DNA from: Actinomycetes bacterium
GTDB lineage: Bacteria > Actinomycetota > Thermoleophilia > RBG-16-64-13
Length of the DNA: 5,397 nucleotides
Reading direction: 5' to 3'
Assembly: GCA_021815245.1 (NCBI GenBank)
Contig: JAKAHF010000205.1
Span: 1 to 5,397 of the forward strand
The notes under the pieces are model-generated. The model saw nothing but the letters and a program-made list of their open reading frames with translations, did no database searches and had not been told where the DNA came from. A program made the translations under genes and the position numbers. Shown one piece after another: positions 1 through 5,327 of this stretch; positions within the stretch are counted from its first letter, which is position 1; each line of letters begins with the position of its first letter.

Positions 1-744
1 TGCCTCGAGGATTGGTCCGACGAGGCAAAAGAGTCGGGTCCAAAGCGGCGTGAATGGCTCGACCGCGCCCAAGAGCGTGGTCTGCGGGCCAAGCTTGCCC
101 TCGACGACAACGGTGTCGAAGGGGGCATGATCCAGTACGGGCCTATCGAGCACTCCTTCGTCGACGGTGAGGGCCTGTACATCGTCTACTGCATCTGGGT
201 GCACGGCTACAAGCAGGGGCGAGGCGATTTCCGCCGGCGCGGCATGGGCGTAGCGCTGTTGAAGGCGGCCGAGGATGACGCCCGCAGGCTCGGCGCCACG
301 GGCATGGCTGCCTGGGGTGTCTCACTTCCCTTCTGGATGCGGGCTTCGTGGTTCAGAAAACACGGCTACCGCACCGCGCAGCGCCGCGACATGATGGCGC
401 TCGTGTGGAAGCCGTTCGTCGCCGAGGCCAAGCCTCCGCGCTGGTTCCCCAAGGTCGACAAGCGTCCCGAGCCGGTACTGGGCAAGGTGAACGTCACAGC
501 CTTCTCAAGCGGCTGGTGCCTCGGGCAGAATCTGACCTATGAGCGGGCGAAGCGAGCGGCGGCCGAATTCGGTGACGCGGTCGCGTTCCGCGAGATCGAC
601 ACATTCGAGCGCGAGGCCGTCGTCGAGTGGGGCCGGTCAGACGCCGTGCTTGTCGACGGACGCACGCTGCGCACCGGCCCACCGCCGAGCTACGAGAAGA
701 TCCGCAAGACGATCGCCAAGCGGGTGCGGCGCCTTCCCAGATAG
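1..744 (+). CDS. GNAT family N-acetyltransferase with C-terminal YoaP-like segment (5' partial)
   Basis: The reading frame is open from base 1 to the TAG at 742-744, giving 247 visible residues. The N-terminus lies upstream of the window. ATG 127 is internal: the codons before it already read as conserved-looking protein (a CLEDW start, then the KLALDD strand). GNAT enzymes transfer an acyl group from acyl-CoA to an amine. The acetyl-CoA-binding motif A is visible as RRRGMG (residues 78-83) followed by a helix, and the C-terminal GNAT part is WFRKHGY (117-123). After about residue 155 comes a second segment: a beta strand (VNVTAF), one cysteine (Cys173 in SGWCLGQN), a helix, further strands, and GPPPSYEKI (226-234) near the end. 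This resembles the YoaP-like C-terminal extension known from some GNATs and has a thioredoxin-like layout with a single Cys. The acyl acceptor is unknown. The gene converges with the PRC-barrel gene. Family call firm, substrate not. Confidence 0.9.
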   Translation, partial: CLEDWSDEAKESGPKRREWLDRAQERGLRAKLALDDNGVEGGMIQYGPIEHSFVDGEGLYIVYCIWVHGYKQGRGDFRRRGMGVALLKAAEDDARRLGATGMAAWGVSLPFWMRASWFRKHGYRTAQRRDMMALVWKPFVAEAKPPRWFPKVDKRPEPVLGKVNVTAFSSGWCLGQNLTYERAKRAAAEFGDAVAFREIDTFEREAVVEWGRSDAVLVDGRTLRTGPPPSYEKIRKTIAKRVRRLPR

Positions 745-759
745 CGGTTCGCGACGGCC

Positions 760-775
760 GGTGGTGCGCGCCACC
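760..775. terminator. Short hairpin between convergent genes, possible bidirectional terminator
   Basis: GGTGG (760-764) pairs with CCACC (771-775), extended by one T-G wobble, with a GCGC tetraloop. It sits in the 61-nt gap between two genes that end facing each other, where a shared terminator would be expected. Neither side has a T tract, so intrinsic termination is weakly supported. The hairpin could be chance in GC-rich DNA. Confidence 0.3.
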
Positions 776-805
776 CATTCCGGGTCGGCAGCGACCTTTC
801 GCCCT

Positions 806-1171
806 CTATTGTTCAGGCTCTACGCAGTCCTCTTTGGGGCCGGTTGTCGCCGGCTCGAAGTCGAGGCCGAAATACTTGCAGATGCCGCCCTTCTCTTCGT
901 CTGTGGGCATCTGTTCGTTCTCGACTTTGGGTGCTTTGACGACCTGGTCCTTGGTGTAGGGTACGACGAGCTCGTCACCGTCACGCAGAACCTCCACCAC
1001 GGGCACGAAGACCGTCCGCATGCCGAGGAAGCCCGCCTCGACCACCAGCCACTTCAGTTCGCCGGTGCCGTCACCATAACGCACGTCTTCCACGGTGCCG
1101 ATCTTCTCGCCGTCGCTGGCGTAAAGATCGTGACCGGTCCACTCTCCGCGCAAGTCACCCTTCTGCACCAT
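806..1171 (-). CDS. PRC-barrel domain protein
   Basis: This is a 121-residue protein. The start is ATG 1171, because GAGGAGG (1177-1183 on this strand) lies 5 nt before it. A further upstream in-frame ATG at 1249 would lie upstream of the predicted promoter and has no such site. The PRC-barrel fold covers about residues 10-80: the DLYASDGEKIGTVEDV strand-turn-strand, WLVVEAGFLG (41-50), the VPV strand (56-58), and the VPYTKDQVVKAP ending (70-81). PRC barrels are small beta barrels found in RimM, photosynthetic reaction centre H subunits and many stand-alone stress or envelope-associated proteins. The tail (82-121) is acidic and holds the KYFGL element that often follows this domain, plus two cysteines (Cys98, Cys116). 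No signal peptide or membrane segment is visible, so it is probably cytoplasmic. The promoter evidence suggests independent transcription. Its partner and ligand are unknown. Confidence 0.88.
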   Translation of the reverse strand: MVQKGDLRGEWTGHDLYASDGEKIGTVEDVRYGDGTGELKWLVVEAGFLGMRTVFVPVVEVLRDGDELVVPYTKDQVVKAPKVENEQMPTDEEKGGICKYFGLDFEPATTGPKEDCVEPEQ

Positions 1172-1176
1172 CGTAG

Positions 1177-1183
1177 CCTCCTC
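1177..1183 (-). promoter_or_regulatory. Strong Shine-Dalgarno of the PRC-barrel gene
   Basis: GAGGAGG on the minus strand, 5 nt upstream of ATG 1171. It fixes the start codon and rules out the longer 147-residue reading from ATG 1249. Confidence 0.85.
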
Positions 1184-1214
1184 GGTCTCGGTCAAGCCAC
1201 GCGCACTACCGTCG

Positions 1215-1243
1215 ATTATAGGCCGCGCACAGTGGACTTCGAA
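1215..1243 (-). promoter_or_regulatory. Sigma-70-type promoter of the PRC-barrel gene
   Basis: On the minus strand a perfect TATAAT (-10, positions 1215-1220) is preceded, after exactly 17 nt, by TTCGAA (-35, 1238-1243), which matches the TTGACA consensus at only three of six positions. A transcript start near 1208 would leave a leader of about 37 nt carrying the GAGGAGG site. An exact TATAAT is unlikely by chance in such GC-rich DNA and falls in a 90-nt intergenic gap. The -35 element is the weak part of the call. Confidence 0.65.
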
Positions 1244-1261
1244 CCGCACGACACCCCGGAG

Positions 1262-2146
1262 CTACGACTGTCCCCTGTTGTGACGCGAGAGGAGTCTGTC
1301 GGCCAGCGACTTCAGTGGCCCACGAGGAGCCGCCTCCTCGCGCAGGAGGGGATAGGGATGGTAGTCGCTTTCGCGGCGCCGCAGGGTCGCCGGCCAGGCA
1401 TGTTCGGCAAGCGGGGCGCCCTCGACGCGCCGCGCCACGACGCCCGTGTATCCCAGGTATCGACCCTCGTCGGCCTTGAGTGTCTCGCGGTACCACGCGG
1501 CCGAGTACGTCGCCTCGGCCCACTCGCTCCAGAGCCGCCAGCCATCGGGAACGGTGCCCGCATGTACCACCTCGAACAACCCCGCCTTGCTGACATGTCG
1601 CTGCCACCAATCGGCGGTATGGAGGGTCCAGTAGTCGCCGGTCCACAGCCGCTTGAGATGAGCTGGCACGCCCGACTCGAAGTCCTGCATGAGTCCGGCC
1701 GAAACGAAGGCCAGCAGGCCGCCCTGGCGCAGAAAATGGGCCAGATAGTTGAGATAGAGCTCGTCGGTCGCGAAGAACTGAAACGCGTCGATGCAGACGA
1801 TCGCGTCGAAGAACTCGCCCGCGAAGGGTAGCTGCCGCGCATCGGCGTGCAGGGGGATGACTCGGTCGGATACCCCCGCGGCCTCTATGCGCATGAGATT
1901 CTCGTCGGCCCCGGTCCAGAGGTCGACCGCCCACACCTCGACGTCGAATTCGCGAGCCATGAAGATCGACGACTTGGCCGTGCCGCAACCAAGGTCGAGC
2001 ACACGCATGTCGGGCTGCAGATCGGCATGCTGCGACAGCCACTCGGTCAGCCAAAGAGGGTTCGCCCCCATGGGGTTCTCCATGGCCCACGCGGGGTTAT
2101 ACCGGTTCGACCGGGGAAAGCGATCGTTGTAGAGGAGCGGCGGCAT
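1262..2146 (-). CDS. Class I SAM-dependent methyltransferase
   Basis: This 294-residue protein has a Rossmann-type methyltransferase core. Motif I is VLDLGCGTA (49-57), the SAM-binding glycine loop. An acidic residue at the end of strand 2 (Asp75 in AVDLW) should bind the SAM ribose. ADARQLPF (101-108) is the adenine-contact region, and FDAIVCIDAF (113-122) is motif IV. The N-terminal stretch before the core (NPAWAMENPMG, 17-27) is the kind of conserved lead-in seen in one group of methyltransferase-11-like proteins. It requires the start at ATG 2146, not the later ATGs within it. The C-terminal part is rich in Trp (WWQRH, WRLWSEW) and probably forms the substrate pocket. The acceptor (small molecule, lipid or quinone-like) cannot be read from sequence. 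No proper Shine-Dalgarno precedes the ATG; a -10-like TAGACT lies 7 nt upstream, compatible with a leaderless transcript. It lies 46 nt downstream of the ABM-like gene in the same direction. Confidence 0.9.
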   Translation of the reverse strand: MPPLLYNDRFPRSNRYNPAWAMENPMGANPLWLTEWLSQHADLQPDMRVLDLGCGTAKSSIFMAREFDVEVWAVDLWTGADENLMRIEAAGVSDRVIPLHADARQLPFAGEFFDAIVCIDAFQFFATDELYLNYLAHFLRQGGLLAFVSAGLMQDFESGVPAHLKRLWTGDYWTLHTADWWQRHVSKAGLFEVVHAGTVPDGWRLWSEWAEATYSAAWYRETLKADEGRYLGYTGVVARRVEGAPLAEHAWPATLRRRESDYHPYPLLREEAAPRGPLKSLADRLLSRHNRGQS

Positions 2147-2153
2147 ACCTACG

Positions 2154-2159
2154 AGTCTA
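2154..2159 (-). promoter_or_regulatory. TAGACT -10-like hexamer directly before the methyltransferase ATG
   Basis: TAGACT on the minus strand ends 7 nt before ATG 2146, so the expected transcription start would fall at or next to the A of the ATG. No ribosome binding site precedes this gene. No recognisable -35 sits at 16-18 nt. It fits the TANNNT pattern of high-GC Gram-positive promoters, but a hexamer this short can occur by chance. Confidence 0.4.
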
Positions 2160-2192
2160 CCCTACGCCGCCACGGCCGCTGTGGACATTCGC

Positions 2193-2477
2193 TCAGGCTT
2201 CGGTCTCGAATACGGACTCGGCCATGCGCACTCGCGACGAGATGCCCGAGGTGGCCCACTCCATCGCTTCGTGCGTCTCCAGCCCGTGGACGAACTTCTT
2301 GGCTCCCTCTTCGTCCTTCCACTCGAGTACGACGAAAAGGTTCGTCGGGTCGTCGGTGCTGCGATACACCATGCCACCCAGACAGCCAAGCGCCTTGCGG
2401 CGGGCCGCGTCGCTCTTGAAGATGCTCTCGAACTCGGCCCACTTGCCGATGGTGTGTTCGATCAGTACGTATGCCAT
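2193..2477 (-). CDS. Small dimeric alpha/beta-barrel protein, ABM-like (antibiotic biosynthesis monooxygenase family)
   Basis: This is a 94-residue protein starting at ATG 2477, with AGAGGGG (2484-2490, minus strand) 6 nt upstream. It has the ferredoxin-like pattern of ABM and related stress-response barrels: strand YVLIEHT, helix KWAEFESIFKSDAARRKAL (about 12-30), strand GGMVYRSTDD, strand LFVVLEW (47-53), then helix DEEGAKKFVHGLETHEAM and a final strand. Such proteins usually form homodimers. The family includes quinone-forming monooxygenases, haem-degrading enzymes and many members of unknown role. No haem-ligand or catalytic residue can be assigned here, so an enzymatic function should not be assumed. 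It heads a minus-strand group with the methyltransferase and is probably co-transcribed with it. Cytoplasmic: no signal peptide or membrane segment. Confidence 0.85.
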   Translation of the reverse strand: MAYVLIEHTIGKWAEFESIFKSDAARRKALGCLGGMVYRSTDDPTNLFVVLEWKDEEGAKKFVHGLETHEAMEWATSGISSRVRMAESVFETEA

Positions 2478-2483
2478 CGTGTG

Positions 2484-2490
2484 CCCCTCT
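2484..2490 (-). promoter_or_regulatory. Shine-Dalgarno of the ABM-like gene
   Basis: AGAGGGG on the minus strand, 6 nt before ATG 2477. It supports this start over any longer reading. Confidence 0.75.
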
Positions 2491-2523
2491 TTCGTTGGTC
2501 AGTGCCACCGCTCCGCCCTCTTG

Positions 2524-2529
2524 AGTGTA
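2524..2529 (-). promoter_or_regulatory. Probable -10 element for the ABM-like gene
   Basis: TACACT on the minus strand, matching TANNNT, lies in the divergent intergenic region. It would place the transcript start near 2517 and give a leader of about 40 nt that carries the ribosome binding site. The best upstream -35 candidate, TTCGCC at 16 nt, is poor. This is a plausible promoter for the minus-strand gene pair, based only on sequence pattern and position. Confidence 0.45.
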
Positions 2530-2655
2530 ATGCGCGCCCGACAGCGGCGAACTCCAAGAACCGGCCGATCCGGTCAAACCGCCACGCAGCGGCCCGCCGA
2601 GCCATCGTGCGGAAGCATGGGTCGTTGTCGAGCGCCCGCGCTTGCCCGCGTGCCA

Positions 2656-2674
2656 CCCGCCCGGGCCCGGCGGG
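2656..2674. repeat. GC-rich inverted repeat abutting the deacetylase promoter
   Basis: CCCGCC (2656-2661) and GGCGGG (2669-2674) are perfect complements separated by 7 nt. The overlapping GCCCGGGC (2659-2666) is itself palindromic. The repeat ends one base before the TAGACT hexamer, so it overlaps the region where a -35 box or operator would lie. It may be a regulator site in the divergent region, or a by-product of high GC content. Confidence 0.35.
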
Positions 2675-2675
2675 C

Positions 2676-2681
2676 TAGACT
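2676..2681 (+). promoter_or_regulatory. TAGACT -10-like element of the envelope operon
   Basis: TAGACT lies 5 nt before ATG 2687 and about 80 nt before the preferred deacetylase start at 2762. A transcript starting near 2687-2690 would have a leader of about 72-75 nt to ATG 2762. No good -35 exists at 16-18 nt. It is the same hexamer as the one before the methyltransferase gene. Confidence 0.45.
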
Positions 2682-2741
2682 GAAAGATGGGTCTGAGCAG
2701 GGTTTCGCGGCGGACAGTCCAATTAGTCCTTTGGCAAGCAC

Positions 2742-2747
2742 AGGAGG
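2742..2747 (+). promoter_or_regulatory. AGGAGG ribosome binding site, unusually far from the deacetylase ATG
   Basis: A full-consensus AGGAGG lies 14 nt before ATG 2762, where 5-9 nt is usual. No other in-frame ATG, GTG or TTG lies closer. The flanking GGCGGA (2709-2714) and TCCGCC (2751-2756) can pair and enclose it, and TCCT (2727-2730) can pair with AGGA (2742-2745). The site could therefore be partly hidden in mRNA structure. Confidence 0.55.
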
Positions 2748-2761
2748 ATATCCGCCCGACC

Positions 2762-3913
2762 ATGACAGAGCGCACGTACCGCGACACCAGCCCCCGCTCA
2801 GGTGGCTCCACGCACTCCCGGCAACGCCGGCGTGCCGCCGCTCGGCGCAAGCGGCAACGCCGCCTCGTCCCGCTGGCGCTCGGCCTGCTGCTGATAGTCC
2901 TGATCACCGTCTTCGCGACCAACTCGTCAGACGCCAGCCCCTCCCCCGGCACGGATTCGTTCGCCGGTGAGGAGAGCACCGCGACTACCGAGGCGCTCCC
3001 GATCGTCGATCCGGCCGTCGTGGCCGCGCAAGCCCAGGCGAATGAGATGGGCGAAGTCATGGTGCTGATGTACCACCTCATCGGCTATGACGATAGCGAA
3101 TACAACCGCACGCCCGAAGAGTTCCGGCAAGATATCGCCGCACTCAAGGCAGCGGGCTACTACCCCGTCAATCTGCGCGATCTCGTAAGCGGCGACATCG
3201 AGGTGCCCGCCGGCAAGTCCCCGGTGGTCATCACGTTCGACGATTCCAGCGGGGGTCAGTACCGAATCGGCACCGACGGGCGACTCGACCCTGACTGCGC
3301 CGTGGCCATCATGCAGGCCGCGGTCGCGGAGGGAGCATGGGCAAGTCGCGCCAGCTTCTACCCGTTGCTCGACGTAGACGCTCCCGATCACGTCTTGTTC
3401 GGCCAGCCCGAGCTCGCGGAGAGCAAGCTGCAGCAGCTCGTCACCTGGGGATACGAGATCGGCAGCCACACCATCAGCCACCTCAATCTCAAGAAGGCTT
3501 CGTCCGCTGAGATCAAGAAGCAGCTCTACGTGTCGCAGCAGTCGCTCGAGGAGATGATCGGCGGTGGCTACAGGGTGACCACGCTGGCCGCTCCGTTTGG
3601 GGCATATCCCTCTCAGGCCTCTATCCTCAAGAGCGGTTCGCATGAGGGGCAAACCTATGAGTACGACGCCTCATTGAAGGCAACGGGGGGCGCCTGCCCA
3701 TCTCCGTTCTCGACGGGCTTTCAGGCCTACCATATTCCGCGCATTCAGGTCAGCGGCACGAGTCTGGCAGATGCGCTCGCCGCGTATGAGAAGAACCCAC
3801 AGCTTCGGTACGTGTCCGACGGCGACCCCACAACCATCTCCGTGCCCGCGAACCTCGACGCCGATCTCGGATCACTTGGCAGCGGGCCGTCACTGACCGT
3901 CGTCCGCTACTGA
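2762..3913 (+). CDS. Membrane-anchored polysaccharide deacetylase (carbohydrate esterase 4-like)
   Basis: This is a 383-residue protein from ATG 2762; an in-frame ATG at 2687 would add 25 residues. The N-terminus is strongly basic (Arg/Lys cluster 20-34), followed by one hydrophobic span (LVPLALGLLLIVLITVFAT, 35-53) and a Ser/Pro/Thr-rich linker, so it is probably a type II anchored enzyme with an extracellular catalytic domain from about residue 98. NodB-homology motifs are visible: TFDD (158-161; Asp160 as likely base, Asp161 as metal ligand), HTISH (236-240; His236 and His240 as metal ligands), and the APFG loop of motif 3. The usual TFDDG reads TFDDSS here. The family removes N-acetyl groups from peptidoglycan, chitin-like or surface glycans; which one is used is not visible. 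The TGA at 3911 is followed after 24 nt by the SLH glucosaminidase, so a shared transcript is likely. Confidence 0.92.
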   Translation: MTERTYRDTSPRSGGSTHSRQRRRAAARRKRQRRLVPLALGLLLIVLITVFATNSSDASPSPGTDSFAGEESTATTEALPIVDPAVVAAQAQANEMGEVMVLMYHLIGYDDSEYNRTPEEFRQDIAALKAAGYYPVNLRDLVSGDIEVPAGKSPVVITFDDSSGGQYRIGTDGRLDPDCAVAIMQAAVAEGAWASRASFYPLLDVDAPDHVLFGQPELAESKLQQLVTWGYEIGSHTISHLNLKKASSAEIKKQLYVSQQSLEEMIGGGYRVTTLAAPFGAYPSQASILKSGSHEGQTYEYDASLKATGGACPSPFSTGFQAYHIPRIQVSGTSLADALAAYEKNPQLRYVSDGDPTTISVPANLDADLGSLGSGPSLTVVRY

Positions 3914-3924
3914 CGACTCCACCC

Positions 3925-3929
3925 GGAGG
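3925..3929 (+). promoter_or_regulatory. Shine-Dalgarno GGAGG that decides the glucosaminidase start
   Basis: GGAGG lies 8 nt before ATC 3938 and 53 nt before GTG 3983. At ordinary spacing the only in-frame codon that can serve is ATC 3938, and that codon begins a complete signal peptide. This is the main evidence for the unusual start. Confidence 0.7.
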
Positions 3930-3937
3930 TCCCTGGC

Positions 3938-5221
3938 ATCAAGGTCGGCAGACGACTCGCACTCACCATCTTCGTTGCGGCCGTGCTCGGAGCATCGGTG
4001 CCCAGCATCGCATTGGCCGATGTCTGGCGCGATATCAGCGATCACACGTGGCAGAACACGTACGGAGTGAGCGCCCAAGACGCCATGAGCGTGGCCCAGG
4101 GACGATCCGACGGCACGTTCGGTCCCAAGGAGGGCGTCAATCGGGGTCAGTTCGCCAAGATGGCCGACAACGGCCTGGGCGTCTCGGTCGCTCTGCCCGA
4201 TGAGCCGTCGTTCTCCGATGTGCCCGAGGACCATGTCTTCTTCAGCGACGTCGAGCAGTGTGCCGCCGCGGGACTGATGTCGGGCTATGCCGACGGCACC
4301 TTCCATCCTCTAGCGGCGGTGACCCGCGAGCAGAGCTCCTCGGTACTGGGCCGCTGGCTCGCCGAGCGGGAGATAGCCGTCAAAGGAGGCATCGCCGGCG
4401 CCCTGGGCTCGTACTCCACGCTCCGCGCTTGGTTCCTCGCCGAGGGGGCGCCCAAGCTCGAGGTGTTCACCGACGCGGGCTGTGTCTCGGCCGCCCACCG
4501 CATCAGCTCGGCCTATCTGGTGGCCCGGGGTGTGCTGTCGGGGTCGTCTTCGAGTGGCTCTTCGCTACTCCGTCCGACGTCACCTATCAATCGGGCCCAA
4601 GCCGTCGCCCTCGTGTTGCGCGCCAAACAGGCCGCGGCGGCGTTCGTGCAGACCGAAGAGCCCGACGATCCCCTGATCGACCCCAACGTGCCGACCACAG
4701 TCGTGCTCACCGACGGCCGCACACCCCTCAGAGGCATCTGGAACGGATCGGCCGAGCGTCTGGCCGCATATCTGCTGTCGGTCGCCCCAGCGCCACTGTT
4801 CACGATCGACACCACCACCCTGGCCGGCTACTACGTGGAGTACTGCGCCCAGGCCGGACTGCGCGCCGATCTGCTGTGGGCGCAGATGATCCTCGAAACC
4901 GGCTACGGCATGTACGGCGGCGACGTGTCGCCCGGGCAGAACAACTATGCGGGCATCGGAGCCACGGGTGGCGGGGTCGCGGGCGCCACCTTCGTCACCC
5001 CCGAGGCGGGCGTCATGGCGCAGGTAGCCCACATGATCGCCTATGTGTACGTCACCAGTCCGGTCGACTGGGCCAATTCGTCGACCGATCCGCGCTACGA
5101 CCTCGTCAGCCCGAGGGGAGCCGCCTCAGTGCTCGCCGACCTCAACGGGCGGTGGGCGGTGCCGGGCACCAGCTACGGCCAGCACATCGAGACCATCGCC
5201 CGGGCGATCAACTCGCGCTGA
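3938..5221 (+). CDS. Secreted SLH-domain endo-beta-N-acetylglucosaminidase (GH73-like)
   Basis: This is 427 residues if translation starts at ATC 3938. The first ordinary start, GTG 3983, gives 412. From 3938 the N-terminus is a textbook signal peptide: basic KVGRR, hydrophobic LALTIFVAAVLGASV, then cleavage after ALA (25-27). Three SLH repeats follow. Repeat 1 spans about 28-82 (SDGTFGP), repeat 2 about 91-142 (FSDVPEDH, YADGTFHP), and repeat 3, more degenerate, about 175-229. SLH repeats hold proteins to secondary wall polymers. After a Pro/Asp-rich linker comes the glucosaminidase domain (about 262-427): the likely catalytic Glu320 in ILETGYG, then GQNNYAGIGATGGG, which is typical of this family. 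It would cleave N-acetylglucosaminyl bonds in peptidoglycan during growth or remodelling, working alongside the deacetylase encoded 24 nt upstream. All three SLH signature motifs end in Gln instead of Glu. Product confident; exact start uncertain. Confidence 0.9.
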   Translation: MKVGRRLALTIFVAAVLGASVPSIALADVWRDISDHTWQNTYGVSAQDAMSVAQGRSDGTFGPKEGVNRGQFAKMADNGLGVSVALPDEPSFSDVPEDHVFFSDVEQCAAAGLMSGYADGTFHPLAAVTREQSSSVLGRWLAEREIAVKGGIAGALGSYSTLRAWFLAEGAPKLEVFTDAGCVSAAHRISSAYLVARGVLSGSSSSGSSLLRPTSPINRAQAVALVLRAKQAAAAFVQTEEPDDPLIDPNVPTTVVLTDGRTPLRGIWNGSAERLAAYLLSVAPAPLFTIDTTTLAGYYVEYCAQAGLRADLLWAQMILETGYGMYGGDVSPGQNNYAGIGATGGGVAGATFVTPEAGVMAQVAHMIAYVYVTSPVDWANSSTDPRYDLVSPRGAASVLADLNGRWAVPGTSYGQHIETIARAINSR

Positions 5222-5276
5222 CCGGCGCTCCTGCCGATATTCGTCTCAGGCGACCGTTTCCCGGCGTTCGAGCCCA

Positions 5277-5304
5277 TCTCGAGCGCGGCGTCGGGCGCTC
5301 GAGA
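5277..5304. terminator. Perfect 10-bp inverted repeat after the envelope operon, possible terminator
   Basis: TCTCGAGCGC (5277-5286) and GCGCTCGAGA (5295-5304) are exact reverse complements around an 8-nt loop. It lies 55 nt after the stop of the glucosaminidase gene and 23 nt before the next candidate start. The stem is stable, but no T tract follows, so it may act as a weak or factor-assisted terminator, a leader hairpin or a DNA-binding site. The rest of 5222-5327 shows no promoter or riboswitch that I can recognise. Confidence 0.5.
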
Positions 5305-5327
5305 CTGCAAACGACTCCGGGACACCT

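Noticed and set aside
539..1831. 430-codon plus-strand open frame crossing the PRC-barrel and methyltransferase genes
   Set aside because: It runs antisense through two well-supported genes, its translation has no recognisable domain, and long antisense frames are normal in high-GC DNA.
1206..2149. Long minus-strand frame overlapping the methyltransferase in another phase
   Set aside because: Arg-rich out-of-frame translation without motifs, lying over the VLDLGCG-bearing gene.
2560..2574. ACCGG/CCGGT 5-bp inverted repeat in the divergent region
   Set aside because: Five base pairs of GC-rich sequence with no associated element is expected by chance.
2682..2761. Known riboswitch class in the deacetylase leader
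   Set aside because: I compared it by eye with cyclic-di-GMP and cyclic-di-AMP riboswitch cores and saw no match; only a simple imperfect hairpin is visible.
2149..3652. Minus-strand frames (2149-3081 and 2927-3652) opposite the deacetylase and intergenic region
   Set aside because: Low-complexity antisense translations that would cross the divergent promoter region and a strongly supported plus-strand gene.
3911..3937. TGA readthrough fusing the deacetylase to the glucosaminidase, since both are in the same frame
   Set aside because: A ribosome binding site and a full signal peptide lie right after the stop, which indicates separate initiation; no readthrough or selenocysteine structure is evident.
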